DNA of 64,000 nucleotides from Anaerolineaceae bacterium (GTDB lineage: Bacteria > Chloroflexota > Anaerolineae > Anaerolineales > Anaerolineaceae). Below are positions 8,705 through 19,340 of the stretch, piece by piece. Both the position numbers and the translations under genes were made by a program. Location: the NCBI GenBank assembly GCA_030653365.1, contig JAURZL010000012.1:62001-126000 (forward strand). Direction: 5' to 3'. The notes beneath the pieces were generated by a model, which saw nothing but the letters and a program-made list of their open reading frames with translations, was not told the origin of the DNA and did no database searches. Each line of letters begins with the position of its first letter. Position 1 is the first letter of the stretch.

Positions 8705-8915
8705 TTCAATCTCCTTTCACCTTAATTCCATTATACAAAGCATGGCAAAGTGGTTCAAGAAGGTGGATGCAATTCAGGTTTTTCAAAAAAAAACGTATCG
8801 AATCAACCAGAAAGGTAATAAAGAAATATTGCGACTTGTCTTTTTGAGCGAAGCATGCAATCATTATTGGAATAATATAGAATTACTGAAAAAATTTCTG
8901 TATGGATATTAAGAA

Positions 8916-10487
8916 ATGTCTTTGATCCTTGATAAAATTCGCCAACATTTATCTTTAATAATTTTTGGAATCCTGGTCCTTTCAGCTGCCCTTGGCACTG
9001 CTCTGATTATCCACGCTACCAACTATGGACCCTGGGCTTTTAGCGATGCAACTACCTATGTGTGGACAGCGCATAATCTGGCTGAAGGAAAAGGTCTGGT
9101 TATTCAAAACCCCAGTGGAGGATATGATTTCCTTGTCTGGCATCCACCACTTTTCCCAATTTTATTAAGCATCCCTGTTGCCCTAGGAGCAGATGCACTG
9201 CAGGCAATCAGGTGGATGAATGCCCTGTGTTTTGGAATTATCATTTTTATCTGCGGTTTCGCAACCTGGCGATTTACCCGTTCGAGTATCATAACAGTTG
9301 GTGTAACAGCCCTATCAGTTTTTGCGATTGACCTGATCTATGTTTTCTCTGGAGCTATGTCCGAAGCAATTTTCTTTGCTCTGGGATTTGTTTCACTATT
9401 TCTAATAGTCGAATCAATGCATTCAAAAACAAAGACTTTGCTATTGTTGATGGCAGGAATATTGGCAGGATTATCCTATCTTGCGCGTTATGCAGGGGTT
9501 GCATTTGTTGGAACGGTCATATTGGTACCACTACTTTTTAACACCGGAACCGTTTGGCAACGGTTTCGGGCGATGTTACCTGCCGGGTTACCTGCTGTTC
9601 TCATTCCAGCAAGTTGGTCGATATTTGTTTACGTCAATAATCAGACGATTGGTGGTCGTAGTGTTCTGGCATTGGGTAATTTGCGTCTGGATTTTGCCAA
9701 TTATGTGCGACAATTTTGGGATATCATCACTGGCTGGATTCCATATATCTTAAGAGGGAATCACATCCTTCCAGCCGAATGGAAATTTGCCCTGGGAGTG
9801 GTCATTGTATTATTTGTCCTCGTTATTGGATTAAAATCATACTCAAAAGAACCAACTGAATCTGATCATAGGATGCATTTGATCTGGTTAATTGCCGTTG
9901 GACTATTCTTTTTTACATACCTTGGTTTCCACTTTTTTAGTTATATTTTCTCCAGTGCAGCACCAGCAATTGATCGTCGCTTGCTCAGTCCTCTGCTGCT
10001 TTCCGGAATTCTTCTGGCGGGTACAATTTTTTCTCTTTCTGAGCGTTTTTCAACAAGAATATTCCACCCAACCAGTTTTGCATTTCTACTATATGTAATT
10101 ATTTCTTTGTTCTATTTTCAAGGACGTTTACAGTCCTTCCTTTATGAGCAGCATCATTTTGGATTTGGTTATACCAGCAAACGTTGGCAGGAATCACAAC
10201 TTATTCAACAAGCTGTCAGTCTCGACCCTCAAATTCCACAATCATCCAATGATCCTGCACTTGTATTATTTTATAGTGGGCGATTTCCCCATTCATTTGA
10301 GCTTTTCAAGTTCATTAATGAGGATATTAAAAATACAAAAGAAAATTCGTATTTTATTCTATTTAGACAGCAAGCAATTTATCATTACGGAAATGAAGGG
10401 GATAATTATTTAAAGGAATTCAAACAAAATTGCGATGTAATCTTTGAAGATAATGAAGGTTTTATTTGTTATCGGGAGAGTAAGTAA
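8916..10487 (+). CDS. GT-C membrane glycosyltransferase (ArnT/PMT-like)
   Basis: 523 residues with roughly 11-12 hydrophobic segments. After the first membrane segment comes FSDATTYVWTAHNLAEGKGL, where the acidic residue pattern corresponds to the first extracytoplasmic loop of GT39/GT83-type polyprenyl-phosphate-sugar transferases; HPPLFPILLSI is the next conserved piece. A soluble C-terminal tail (about 440-523) follows the last helix. It probably moves a sugar from a lipid carrier to an exported acceptor. A 211-base non-coding stretch precedes it in which I see only AT-rich promoter-like sequence. Confidence 0.75.
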   Translation: MSLILDKIRQHLSLIIFGILVLSAALGTALIIHATNYGPWAFSDATTYVWTAHNLAEGKGLVIQNPSGGYDFLVWHPPLFPILLSIPVALGADALQAIRWMNALCFGIIIFICGFATWRFTRSSIITVGVTALSVFAIDLIYVFSGAMSEAIFFALGFVSLFLIVESMHSKTKTLLLLMAGILAGLSYLARYAGVAFVGTVILVPLLFNTGTVWQRFRAMLPAGLPAVLIPASWSIFVYVNNQTIGGRSVLALGNLRLDFANYVRQFWDIITGWIPYILRGNHILPAEWKFALGVVIVLFVLVIGLKSYSKEPTESDHRMHLIWLIAVGLFFFTYLGFHFFSYIFSSAAPAIDRRLLSPLLLSGILLAGTIFSLSERFSTRIFHPTSFAFLLYVIISLFYFQGRLQSFLYEQHHFGFGYTSKRWQESQLIQQAVSLDPQIPQSSNDPALVLFYSGRFPHSFELFKFINEDIKNTKENSYFILFRQQAIYHYGNEGDNYLKEFKQNCDVIFEDNEGFICYRESK

Positions 10488-10499
10488 CAGCTCAAAATC

Positions 10500-10982
10500 T
10501 TATTCTTTATTATCAACCTTCAATTCTTTCCCTGTCAATTGTTTCACCTGGATTTTCATCACCTGAGTTGGAATCATAGCTTTGTCAATATCTTTATTAA
10601 ACTCCTCCTCATAATCAGGGCTATATTTCAGAGCCAGCATCCGTAAACCCTGATACTTTTCCTCCCCTTCCACCTCATGGGCAATCCCAAAGACGATCAC
10701 ACTCTCAAATGCAGTCGTGAATTTCCAATCCATTACCTGGGTATCCCCTACCACTGTGAAACAGACTTTCGGGTTGGTTTTCAGGTTATCGAGTTTATGT
10801 CCTTCTTTGGCACAATGAAAATAAATCGTCTCCAGACCATCAAACACATAATTGACTGGGACGCCATAGGGCTGACCTTCCTCGTCCACGCTTGAAAGCA
10901 CCCCATATTCTCCACGCATCAATAGCTCAATGGCAGCTTCCTGGTTCATCAGGCGATCTTTCCGACGCATACTTCGGTTCAT
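10500..10982 (-). CDS. Pyridoxamine 5'-phosphate oxidase-family flavoprotein (NimA-like)
   Basis: 160 residues of the FMN-binding split-barrel fold. GVLSSVDEEGQPYGVPVNYVFDG, YFHCAKEGHKLDNLKTNPKVCFTVVG and the later VFGIAHEVEGEEKY match the pattern of the NimA/PF12900 group, whose members include 5-nitroimidazole reductases. It probably binds FMN or heme; the substrate is unknown. Start taken at 10982, but the ATG at 10949 (MNQEAAIEL) is also possible. It converges on the glycosyltransferase gene with only 12 bases between stops. Confidence 0.8.
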   Translation of the reverse strand: MNRSMRRKDRLMNQEAAIELLMRGEYGVLSSVDEEGQPYGVPVNYVFDGLETIYFHCAKEGHKLDNLKTNPKVCFTVVGDTQVMDWKFTTAFESVIVFGIAHEVEGEEKYQGLRMLALKYSPDYEEEFNKDIDKAMIPTQVMKIQVKQLTGKELKVDNKE

Positions 10983-11054
10983 AATTTACTCCTTCGTGGA
11001 CTCATTGGCATTCTTATCCTTTTTGGTTTATTGAAAAAAATTTATTGTGTAACT

Positions 11055-12629
11055 TCATTGGTAAACAGGGCTGATAACCACATAATACCAGTTACCTTCC
11101 CGTAAGGCATAGAATCCCAGAGCATCATGTCCCAGGGTCATGTTGACCATACCTCCAGAACAACACATCGGTTCGTGAATCACCCTTTGGAATGTGATCG
11201 GTAGTGTCTGTCCATCATATGATATATGGATGTCCTAATCCTTGCGGAAAAAATAAAAAGGCTTTTCATTCAGGAAATGGAAGGTGAAAATCTCACTGGC
11301 TTTGGTTTCCTCGTTCAAAACAATGCCGTCTCGGATGAGAACATCCGCAATTTCCAGATACCAGTGGTTGTCATACGTGTATAAACCTCTTACCGGACCG
11401 CTGGCAGGGTTAGGTGGAAGAACTGTGTAAGTAAAAATCAATTCATCATTGAGAAAGACTTGTAATCCTAATGAATAGCCTGCTCCAGCAAGATGTTCTT
11501 CGTCATAGGCAAGCCTGATCAAATGATCACCTAGAAATGCATATGTGGGGACATATCCAAGGCTGGAATAGAAAGGAGAAAAATCAATATTTTCGATCTT
11601 TTCTTCGCTGATCAGATATCGTTTATAGGTGTTGAGTTCAAAGACTGGAAGAAAGAATTTTGTTTGCGATTGATTGATTACAAGATTACCAACCCTTAGT
11701 AATGGTATGGATTTTTGATCGCCATATTTTTCATCGAATTCAAGGGTGAGGGCATCGCAGGCTGTCTGAGTGCAACCACTGATTTGAATATCAAGAGGGG
11801 CAAGTTGTTCGTTAATGGATGGAATTTGATCTCTCCAATTGTTCTGAATTTCACTCTGGCGTTGGCGTGCTTCTCCTGGCAAAAGACTTGCAAAGGCTTC
11901 CACGTCATGTTTGCGATACCATTCCTCACTGGTTACCCGGTATTCCTCGAATTGTAAACCGGCGTACTCGGTCACCTGATAATCGACCACTGAAATCGAT
12001 GAGGAGTCAGCAGAAGAGGTGCTGGTTGGAGTTGACCCCCAGGGTTGTAAGCTGTTTTTGATTGGATTCAGGTAGCGAGGTGTCAATTTGAACTCAAGAA
12101 AGTCTCCGGTATCAAGTGAATTTGGATACCAGGCAAGCAAAATAGCATGCGGGTCAGTGGCATCAGCGGAAGGTATGATCTCACAACCATAAAAACCCTG
12201 ATTATTGTTCCACAACTGCAAGGTGGGTTGGCTGCCAATATTTGGATTGTTGTTCACTTCCATCTGGCAAATAGGGTTCGGTCCAGCAAAATGACTTTCA
12301 CGTACCTGATAAGCCAACGACCCACTCGTCCCACCCCAGGATTGTAATTCTAGGTTTTCCCAGTTATTGGGGAGTTTCATCGCAAATCCCAGATTATCAT
12401 CCGGTTGAAGGTGCCAATTATAAGGTGGATCACTGTTTGGGTGGGCACGGGTTGGTAGAGGCGTGATGGTTGCGGGTCTGGGAGTTTGAGTGAATGGTTG
12501 AGGAAGTATAGTCTTCGATGGTACTACAACCTGAGAAGAATGTGTCAGGATATTGTCAGGGAGAGTACCCTGGCGAACACAACCGGATAGGACAATGATC
12601 AGAATAAAAAGAATAAATTTGGATTTCAT
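11055..12629 (-). pseudogene. Lipoprotein gene interrupted by an in-frame TAG
   Basis: The 464-codon frame starting at 12629 encodes a lipoprotein signal peptide (LSGC) and a large extracytoplasmic protein of unknown family. It ends at TAG (11235-11237) after YFFRKD. The same frame then stays open for 59 more codons to a TGA at 11055, with sensible protein sequence (for example DIHISYDGQTLPITF and FYALREGNWYYVVISPVYQ). The full product would be about 524 residues. A C-to-T change in CAG would give this TAG. Alternatives are a sequencing error, a recent nonsense mutation, or readthrough. The N-terminal 464 residues may still be made. Confidence 0.75.
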
Positions 12630-12738
12630 GGGATTTTAATCAGGTTATCCGAATTATACGATGATTTTTAGTCTGTTTCATGGATAGTCTTCGTCATCTA
12701 TGAGCTTTTGTTAATCTTATCCCTGAATTACCCTTCAC

Positions 12739-12768
12739 TTGCCATTCTGTATACTTCTCATGTACAAT
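12739..12768 (+). promoter_or_regulatory. Candidate sigma-70-type promoter for the DUF368 gene
   Basis: TTGCCA (12739-12744) and TACAAT (12763-12768) are 18 bp apart, 45 bases before the chosen ATG of the DUF368 gene. Reasonable matches, but based on sequence alone. Confidence 0.4.
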
Positions 12769-12812
12769 CAGGAGGTTACCAACGAAAAAAGCATTTAAGG
12801 TGGAATTTTTGT

Positions 12813-13694
12813 ATGAATGACCCCAAGCCCTCCATAAAAAAAACGCTCCAATCAGCACTCACTCCTGCCAATATGATTGATTGGCTCTTAAGAATGTTGA
12901 AGGGAATGTTAATTGGCATTGGTGCGATTCTTCCGGGCTTGTCTGGTGGTGTATTGGCAGTGGTTTTCGGCATTTATGAACCTATGGTGCGTTTTCTGGC
13001 AAATATCCGTCATAAATTTTTACAGAACGTATCTTACTTCCTGCCCATTGGAATAGGTGGAGTAGTGGGCGTGGTTGCGTTCTCAGCAGTGGTTGAATTC
13101 GCTTTCGATGTTTACCCTGCACAATTTATCTGGCTTTTTGTGGGATTTATTGTCGGCACTTTTCCCTCATTATTTAAGACAGCAGGGAAGCAAGGTCGCA
13201 AACCGTGGCATTGGCTTGTTTTAGCGCTCTTTGCAGCAGGAACACTGGCATTCATGCGCTGGGGTGAAACAATCACTGCCGGCAATATCACTACAAATTT
13301 TTTCACCTGGCTGTTGAGCGGTTTTATCTTCGGTTTAGGTCTGGTTGTCCCGGGTATGAGCCCTTCCAATTTTCTGATCTATCTCGGTCTTTACCAACCC
13401 ATGGCTAGCGGCATCCGTCAGCTGGATTTTGGTATCATCATCCCGTTGATCATTGGGGTAGTGGTTTGTGTACTGGTCTTTGCTAAATTAATCAACTGGC
13501 TCTTCAAAAAAACTTACACCTTTATGTATCACTTTATTCTGGGCGTAGTGGTTGGCTCCACAATTGCGATCATCCCAAGCGGTGTCAACGGCTGGACGAT
13601 CCTGGTCTGTGCCATTCTTTTCGTGGTAGGCGCTATTGCATCATATACACTCGCAAAAGTTGATGAGAAAAATCCGCACGAATCGATCTTCTAG
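12813..13694 (+). CDS. DUF368 family polyprenyl-phosphate translocase
   Basis: 293 residues with about 8 membrane segments. It carries the two duplicated re-entrant motifs of DUF368, GAILPGLSGGVLAVVFGIYE (residues about 32-51) and LGLVVPGMSPSNFLIYLGLYQ. DUF368 proteins (PopT) have been shown in other bacteria to flip undecaprenyl phosphate back across the cytoplasmic membrane, recycling the lipid carrier for cell envelope synthesis; that function is inferred here from family membership. The ATG at 12813 is chosen because AGGTGG precedes it; an open frame extends to 12708 without support. Several carrier-using glycosyltransferases are in the window. Confidence 0.88.
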   Translation: MNDPKPSIKKTLQSALTPANMIDWLLRMLKGMLIGIGAILPGLSGGVLAVVFGIYEPMVRFLANIRHKFLQNVSYFLPIGIGGVVGVVAFSAVVEFAFDVYPAQFIWLFVGFIVGTFPSLFKTAGKQGRKPWHWLVLALFAAGTLAFMRWGETITAGNITTNFFTWLLSGFIFGLGLVVPGMSPSNFLIYLGLYQPMASGIRQLDFGIIIPLIIGVVVCVLVFAKLINWLFKKTYTFMYHFILGVVVGSTIAIIPSGVNGWTILVCAILFVVGAIASYTLAKVDEKNPHESIF

Positions 13695-13700
13695 ATAAAT

Positions 13701-13801
13701 TTAATTAGTATCATCTCAATAAACCGGGGCTGGCGGATGTGTTTGGCGGGCATCACGGTAAAAAACCTTGATCTCTTATTATTGAGATGATGCGTTAATT
13801 A
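13701..13801 (+). repeat. Hairpin repeat element, copy B, perfect 13-bp inverted termini
   Basis: ATCATCTCAATAA (13710-13722) is perfectly repeated in inverted form at 13779-13791. The core continues ACCGGGGCTGGCGG with GTGTTTGGCGGG. TTAATTA flanks it on both sides (13701-13707 and 13795-13801). Same family as copies at 7.9, 36.2, 38.3, 39.9 and 47.1 kb. It sits between two same-strand genes. Confidence 0.7.
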
Positions 13802-13896
13802 CATATTTGAAAGGTCAGGCTTGTTTAGACAGGAGTCTGTTTACTTTACCTTTTAAGAGTGTACAATGGAATTGTCAACTAGAGAAAGGATTGCCT

Positions 13897-14427
13897 ATGA
13901 AAATTTTCCGACTACTTTTTTCCGTCTGTCTCATTTTGGGACTATTTGTCGGTTCGTTTGGCATGGTCTCGGCAGACGATGGCGAACCACCTGAAGAGGA
14001 GATTACTCTTTCAGAGGAGGAAACAATCAATCACAACCCTGTGGTTGCTTTCCTGGCCGAATTAACTGGTTTGACCGAACAAGAAATTCTCGATCTGCAA
14101 GCAGAAGGTTACGGTCTAGGTGAAATTGCGAAAGCATATCGATTTCTCACTCTTGAACTTGAAGAAGGTGAGCAAGCAAATCTGGATTTAACTACTTTGA
14201 GGCTTTTATTAGCAGAAGCAAAAGAAATGGGCTGGGGCGAATATTACAAGAGTATGGATATGCATCCTGGCTTGCAAGGTGGTATTGGCTGGCTATTCAA
14301 GAAAGCCAAACAAACACAATTGGAAGAAGGCGAAACCTTACGATTAGGTAAACCTGAAAAAGTCGGTCCACCAGAACATGCAATGAAAAATAAAGAAAAA
14401 TCTAACGGAAAAGGAAACAAGAAGTAA
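13897..14427 (+). CDS. Secreted helical protein of unknown function
   Basis: 176 residues. GAAAGGA precedes the ATG at 13897; the frame is open further upstream to 13807 but without a ribosome site. Residues 1-25 form a signal peptide ending near VSADD. The body is acidic and helical (VVAFLAELTGLTEQEILDLQ, then EGYGLGEIAKAYRF), a pattern I associate with small exported Chloroflexota proteins that carry repeated helix motifs. The C-terminus is basic and rich in Lys, Gly and Asn. I cannot assign a function. A terminator follows. Confidence 0.65.
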   Translation: MKIFRLLFSVCLILGLFVGSFGMVSADDGEPPEEEITLSEEETINHNPVVAFLAELTGLTEQEILDLQAEGYGLGEIAKAYRFLTLELEEGEQANLDLTTLRLLLAEAKEMGWGEYYKSMDMHPGLQGGIGWLFKKAKQTQLEEGETLRLGKPEKVGPPEHAMKNKEKSNGKGNKK

Positions 14428-14456
14428 GTCTTTTCCACCAGATTTAATAAGAATAG

Positions 14457-14492
14457 AAACCCGGGAGTCAATCTTCCGGGTTTTCTGTTTTT
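14457..14492 (+). terminator. Rho-independent terminator
   Basis: AAACCCGGGAG (14457-14467) pairs with CTTCCGGGTTT (14473-14483) with one mismatch, followed by TCTGTTTTTATTT. It ends the 13897-14427 transcript and separates it from the Mrp operon. Confidence 0.85.
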
Positions 14493-14725
14493 ATTTCCAA
14501 CTACAGTAATTTTTTTCCGACTGAATTCCCTTTGAATTTTTGCCAGGGACGAAAGATGCTGAATAATTCTGATCTTATGCAACAGTTGAATATGGTTATA
14601 AAATGCCATTATAATTAAATTCAAACGTCGCGCGAGAGGTGGCATTTGGAGAAACATTGGAACAAGCTCCAACTCAGGCATGACATATTCAAATAAATAA
14701 GGACTTAATAGGAAATCACTACTTA

Positions 14726-17050
14726 ATGACAGCCCTTAGCCTTAGCATTCTCGCTGGTTTTCTCATAGCATTGATCGCACCCTTCCTGACACGGCTTTTG
14801 AAACATCGGGCAGCTTTTGTGTTGGCGTTGTATCCGTTGGCGGTGGTTATTCAATTAATTCTTTTGCAGGGCGAAACCAGTAACGCACCTACGATCACAT
14901 TTCCCTGGATCACCAGCATGGGATTATGGATGACCTTTACGCTTGACGGGTTGGCATTCTTAATGGCAATGCTGATTGCTGGAATTGGGATACTGGTTAT
15001 CCTGTATGGCGGAGAATATCTACGCGATGATCCCCACCTGGAGCGCTTCTTTTTATGGGTGATCATCTTTATGGCTTCCATGTTGGGTGTTGTGATCAGT
15101 GGAAACGCACTCGTCTTGTTTGTCTTCTGGGAATTGACCAGCATATCGTCCTTTTTCCTGATTGGATATAAATTTGAGTATGAAAGTGCCCGGGCTGCAG
15201 CCTGGCAGGCATTATTAGTCACCGGTGGCGGTGGTTTGGCAATGCTGGCAGGACTAGTATTGTTGGGTCAAATCACTGGTAGCTTTGAGATCAATCAATG
15301 GATACAGGATGCTGCCCTGATTAAGGAAAACAATCTCGCACCAGCCGCTTTTATATTAATTTTGTTGGGTGCAATGACAAAATCAGCACAATTTCCTTTC
15401 CATTTCTGGCTACCCAATGCCATGGAAGCACCAACTCCAGTCAGTGCATACCTTCATTCAGCCACCATGGTTAAAGCAGGTGTTTATTTGCTGGCTCGAC
15501 TGCTTCCAGTGCTTGGGGGGTTGACACTTTGGAACCAGGTTGTACCCTGGGTTGGGTTATTGACACTGGTCGGTGGTGCTTTATTGGCATTGGGTCAAAC
15601 TGACTTGAAAAAGCTGCTGGCATACACAACGGTCTCATCTTTGGGTGGAATGGTATTTCTTCTGGGGCTGGGAACTCCTCTGGCGGTCAAAACCGCCATG
15701 CTGTTTCTATTGACTCATGCACTTTACAAAGGCACTCTATTCCTAGTTGCCGGTGGTGTTGATCATTCTGCAGGCACCCGTGATATCCGAAATCTGGGAA
15801 AATTGGCCAAATTAATGCCTTTTACTGCTCTCGCTGCAGGATTAGCAGCTTTATCAATGGCCGGTATTCCACCATTGATTGGTTTCATCAGTAAAGAATA
15901 CGTGTATGAGAGCACCCTGTATTATCCGAATCTGCCTTATCTACTCACTGGTCTGGCTGTGTTGGCAAATGTGGTAAATGTAGCTGTTGCAGGTTGGGTA
16001 GGATTACGCCCTTTTTGGCAGCAACCTCAGGAAAAGAATGAAAATCTACATCCACATCACGAGTCTATTTGGCTGTGGACACCTCCGATGGTACTGGCAA
16101 TCTTAGGGTTAGGGATGGGTATTTTCTCGCAAGTGTTTGCACAGACATGGGTAGCTGCTGCTACAAGTGCTGTGTTACAGAAAGTAACGCAAGTTAAATT
16201 ATCACTCTGGCATGGCTTAACCCCCATGCTTTATCTCAGTCTGGTTACCCTCATCATTGGAATTGGTGTCTACCTGGTCGCACACAAATTGATTCCATTT
16301 TTCACCACTCTCTGGAAAAAGTTAAGTCATATAGGCCCCAACATTATGTACAGCCGGATCATGCGCGCTTTCTTATCGATCGCAGGCTGGCAAACCCGTC
16401 TTTTACAAAGTGGATATTTGCGATATTACATTATCATCATCGTTGTCACCTCCGTGTTGCTGTCTGTGACAACGTTTTTGACCAGATATAATCGTTTTCC
16501 AATTCCGCAATGGATCAATCCACGTTTTTATGATGTGATTTTCATAGTGATTATCATAATCTCTGCACTTCTCGTTATTCGTGCAAATTCGAGACTTGCA
16601 ACGATTACCTTCCTGGGAGCGATTGGTTTCTCGATCGCCATCCTCTTCCTGTTATACAGTGGACCTGATCTGGCGATGGTACAGTTTGCGATTGAAACGT
16701 TAACCGTCATATTGTTCGTATTGGTGATTTATCAACTGCCAAAGTTCACAAAAAGCAATTATCCAATTCATTCTAACCTTGTGAATATTATTGTTTCAGT
16801 GGCTGGTGGTCTCATGATGACAGGTTTAATGCTGTTGACATCAGCCATACCTTCGAATTCCGAGCTGGCAGAATTCTATATGCAAAACAGTCTCTCTTTG
16901 GCAAAAGGCCGCAATGTGGTCAATGTTATTCTGGTTGACTTTCGTGGTCTGGATACGATGGGTGAAATAACCGTATTGATGATTGCTGCCATTGGTGTTT
17001 TCGCTTTACTGGGTCTTAAACAAGCCAGTAAGGGTGGAGGGAAACAATAA
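14726..17050 (+). CDS. mrpA: Mrp Na+/H+ antiporter subunit A
   Basis: 774 residues, about 20 membrane segments. The N-terminal two thirds resemble NuoL/ND5 ([51 protein letters not shown] split over residues about 135-260, including the Lys and Glu of the proton path). The C-terminal part contains the DUF4040/MbhD segment (about 600-670, with [19 protein letters not shown]) and an MbhE-like end. As in all Mrp systems it is the largest subunit and probably carries ion translocation. It is the first of seven tightly packed genes, which together form the complete mrpA-G antiporter used for Na+ export and pH balance. Confidence 0.95.
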   Translation: MTALSLSILAGFLIALIAPFLTRLLKHRAAFVLALYPLAVVIQLILLQGETSNAPTITFPWITSMGLWMTFTLDGLAFLMAMLIAGIGILVILYGGEYLRDDPHLERFFLWVIIFMASMLGVVISGNALVLFVFWELTSISSFFLIGYKFEYESARAAAWQALLVTGGGGLAMLAGLVLLGQITGSFEINQWIQDAALIKENNLAPAAFILILLGAMTKSAQFPFHFWLPNAMEAPTPVSAYLHSATMVKAGVYLLARLLPVLGGLTLWNQVVPWVGLLTLVGGALLALGQTDLKKLLAYTTVSSLGGMVFLLGLGTPLAVKTAMLFLLTHALYKGTLFLVAGGVDHSAGTRDIRNLGKLAKLMPFTALAAGLAALSMAGIPPLIGFISKEYVYESTLYYPNLPYLLTGLAVLANVVNVAVAGWVGLRPFWQQPQEKNENLHPHHESIWLWTPPMVLAILGLGMGIFSQVFAQTWVAAATSAVLQKVTQVKLSLWHGLTPMLYLSLVTLIIGIGVYLVAHKLIPFFTTLWKKLSHIGPNIMYSRIMRAFLSIAGWQTRLLQSGYLRYYIIIIVVTSVLLSVTTFLTRYNRFPIPQWINPRFYDVIFIVIIIISALLVIRANSRLATITFLGAIGFSIAILFLLYSGPDLAMVQFAIETLTVILFVLVIYQLPKFTKSNYPIHSNLVNIIVSVAGGLMMTGLMLLTSAIPSNSELAEFYMQNSLSLAKGRNVVNVILVDFRGLDTMGEITVLMIAAIGVFALLGLKQASKGGGKQ

Positions 17051-17051
17051 A

Positions 17052-17465
17052 ATGCAGCGATCCATTATTCTTCCGGTGGCAACCCGCTACCTTATGCCTT
17101 TGATGCTGGTCTTTTCGGTGTTCTTGCTCTTGCGAGGTCATAATGAAATTGGCGGAGGTTTTGTCGGTGGACTAGTGGCAGCCAGTGCATTGATATTGTA
17201 TGCGATCGCTTTATCACCCAGCGCGCTTTGGAAACTCTTACCGCTTGATCCACGTGTTATAGCTGGAGCGGGCTTGATGATTTCCTTAACTTCAGGTTTG
17301 ATTCCCTTGTTCAATGGCCTGCCTTTCATGACCGGTATATGGATCGAGCGATCCTTACCAGTGGTGGGGAAAGTTGGCACACCTACCTTGTTTGATCTGG
17401 GTGTCTATTTCCTGGTCATAGGTGTAGTTGTATGGATCTTGCTTGAATTTGCGGAGGACGAGTAA
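17052..17465 (+). CDS. mrpB: Mrp Na+/H+ antiporter subunit B
   Basis: 137 residues with four membrane segments. [21 protein letters not shown] is the diagnostic MnhB/MbhH-type signature (GHN.PGGGF in others). The start is the ATG at 17052, one base after the mrpA stop; a longer open frame overlapping mrpA has no ribosome site. Small membrane subunit needed for assembly of the hetero-oligomeric complex. Confidence 0.93.
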   Translation: MQRSIILPVATRYLMPLMLVFSVFLLLRGHNEIGGGFVGGLVAASALILYAIALSPSALWKLLPLDPRVIAGAGLMISLTSGLIPLFNGLPFMTGIWIERSLPVVGKVGTPTLFDLGVYFLVIGVVVWILLEFAEDE

Positions 17466-17466
17466 G

Positions 17467-17859
17467 ATGTTGATCTTGATGGCGATTGCCGCTGGCGTCT
17501 TATTTGCTTCAGGAATCTACATGATCCTCCGACGGAGTCTGGTCAAGGTACTGGTTGGAATCCTGTTGCTCAGTTATGCAGCCAATTTGTTATTGTTCAA
17601 CTCTGCTCCACTGATGCGCGGCGTTCCACCGCTGATAGATGCCATCAATGGTGTGCCAGGTGTTTATGCTGATCCTGTTCCACAGGCATTGATTCTAACA
17701 GCCATCGTGATCAGTTTTGGTGTGACTGCTTTTGCAGTGGTCCTGATACGCCAGGTGTATGTAGTTACCGGCAGCAGCGATCTGGACAGCATGCATTGCA
17801 CGGACATCCCCTGTGATGACGAGGAAATTCTTTCCGATCTGGAGGATGAGGTCAAATGA
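17467..17859 (+). CDS. mrpC: Mrp Na+/H+ antiporter subunit C
   Basis: 130 residues, NuoK-like with three membrane segments: [33 protein letters not shown] (split here, residues about 10-45) and [21 protein letters not shown] near 75-95, the latter the conserved MnhC motif. ATG one base after the mrpB stop. An acidic C-terminal tail (about 105-130, with [10 protein letters not shown]) is longer than I expect for the family. Confidence 0.93.
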   Translation: MLILMAIAAGVLFASGIYMILRRSLVKVLVGILLLSYAANLLLFNSAPLMRGVPPLIDAINGVPGVYADPVPQALILTAIVISFGVTAFAVVLIRQVYVVTGSSDLDSMHCTDIPCDDEEILSDLEDEVK

Positions 17860-19340
17860 TTGTTTTTCCCATCCTGATCCCATTCGCTTTTGCCATCTTG
17901 AGTGTCTTTCTTTGGGAATACCAACGCGTTAAGCGTGTTTTAGCGATCATTGGCACTGGATTGTTGGTTGTGACCAATATCATTATCTTTATCAATGTAC
18001 AACAGGAGGGTATCCAGGTGTTGCAGGTTGGAAATTGGCCTGCACCCTACGGTATATCACTGGTTGTAGATCTTTTCAGTGCGATCATGCTTTTGACCAC
18101 CTCGATTGTTGCTTTTCTTCTTGCGATTTACAGTTGGAAAGGAATTGACACACAACGCAGAAAATATGGCTATTTTCCCCTGTTTCAATTCCTTTTGATG
18201 GGTGTCAATGGCTCGCTTTGTACAGGTGATCTCTTTAATCTGTATGTCTGGTTTGAGGTGATGTTAATGTCCTCCTTTGTCCTGATTTCATTAGGAGGAG
18301 AACGATCACAGATTGAAGGTGGTATCAAATATGTGATCCTGAACCTGTTAGCCTCGATCCTGTTTCTATCAGCGATTGGCTTGACATACAACCTGGCAGG
18401 AACGCTTAATATGGCTGATTTGGCTTTGCGGTTCCAGGCAGTCCATTCATCCGGACAGGTGACCGTTATCGCTGTGCTCTTTTTGGTGGCGTTTGGAATC
18501 AAGTCAGCGATTTTCCCGCTTTTCTTCTGGTTGCCGGCTTCCTATCATACCCCACCCATAACGGTGACCGCACTTTTCTCTGCATTGCTGACCAAGGTTG
18601 GAATGTATACCCTGATCCGTTTCTTCACTTTGCTTTTTCCAATGGATAGCCAGTACACCCATACCATTATTCTAATTTCTGCTGGATTTACCATGCTGAC
18701 AGGTGTTTTAGGGGCTGCCTCTCAAACCGATATTCGCCGCTTACTCTCATTCCACATTATCAGTCAGATTGGATATATATTAATGGGTTTGGGTCTCTTC
18801 ACCGAGTATGCGATCGCAGCCAGCATCTACTTCCTGGTGCACATTATATTGGCAAAAACAGCCCTTTTCCTTTCCGCTGGCATGGTTGAATATATTCAGG
18901 GTTCCTTTGATTTGAAACAATTGGGTGGCTTATACAAGAACCGCGTCGGCCTCTCCATGCTTTTTCTCTTGCCTGCGCTTTCGGTAGCAGGTTTGCCGCC
19001 TTTTTCAGGCTTCTTCGCAAAACTGGGCTTGATTATCGCTGGTTTTGAAAGTGGACAATATTTCATCATTGGGGTTGCGCTGGTTGTCAGCCTGATGACA
19101 CTTTTTTCAATGACGAAAGTATGGAACGAAGCATACTGGAAAACACCCAAAGAGTCTAAATACCTGGATCAACAACGAACCGTATCTGCCTGGAGGTGGG
19201 TACCCAGCTTGATCATGGTCTTGTTATCCGTTCTGTTAGGCTTATTAGCCAATCCAATATTTGAAGTGTCTCAGGCAGCAGCAGCCCAATTAATGGATCC
19301 ATCGGTTTATATCCGGGCTGTCTTAGGAGTGGTTAGATGA
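17856..19340 (+). CDS. mrpD: Mrp Na+/H+ antiporter subunit D
   Basis: 494 residues, 14 membrane segments, related to NuoM/Nuo[21 protein letters not shown] carries the conserved membrane Glu and [20 protein letters not shown] the conserved Lys of the antiporter-like fold; [21 protein letters not shown] is the following broken-helix region. Begins with ATGA overlapping the end of mrpC. With MrpA it is thought to provide the ion channels of the complex. Confidence 0.95.
   Translation: MIVFPILIPFAFAILSVFLWEYQRVKRVLAIIGTGLLVVTNIIIFINVQQEGIQVLQVGNWPAPYGISLVVDLFSAIMLLTTSIVAFLLAIYSWKGIDTQRRKYGYFPLFQFLLMGVNGSLCTGDLFNLYVWFEVMLMSSFVLISLGGERSQIEGGIKYVILNLLASILFLSAIGLTYNLAGTLNMADLALRFQAVHSSGQVTVIAVLFLVAFGIKSAIFPLFFWLPASYHTPPITVTALFSALLTKVGMYTLIRFFTLLFPMDSQYTHTIILISAGFTMLTGVLGAASQTDIRRLLSFHIISQIGYILMGLGLFTEYAIAASIYFLVHIILAKTALFLSAGMVEYIQGSFDLKQLGGLYKNRVGLSMLFLLPALSVAGLPPFSGFFAKLGLIIAGFESGQYFIIGVALVVSLMTLFSMTKVWNEAYWKTPKESKYLDQQRTVSAWRWVPSLIMVLLSVLLGLLANPIFEVSQAAAAQLMDPSVYIRAVLGVVR

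Noticed and set aside
8667..8912. 81-codon open frame on the plus strand before the glycosyltransferase
   Set aside because: It overlaps the start of the F420/NADP reductase gene, has no ribosome site and no recognisable protein pattern.
11235..11237. Pyrrolysine at the in-frame TAG
   Set aside because: No Pyl gene is nearby and lipoproteins of this kind are not Pyl proteins. A point mutation is simpler.
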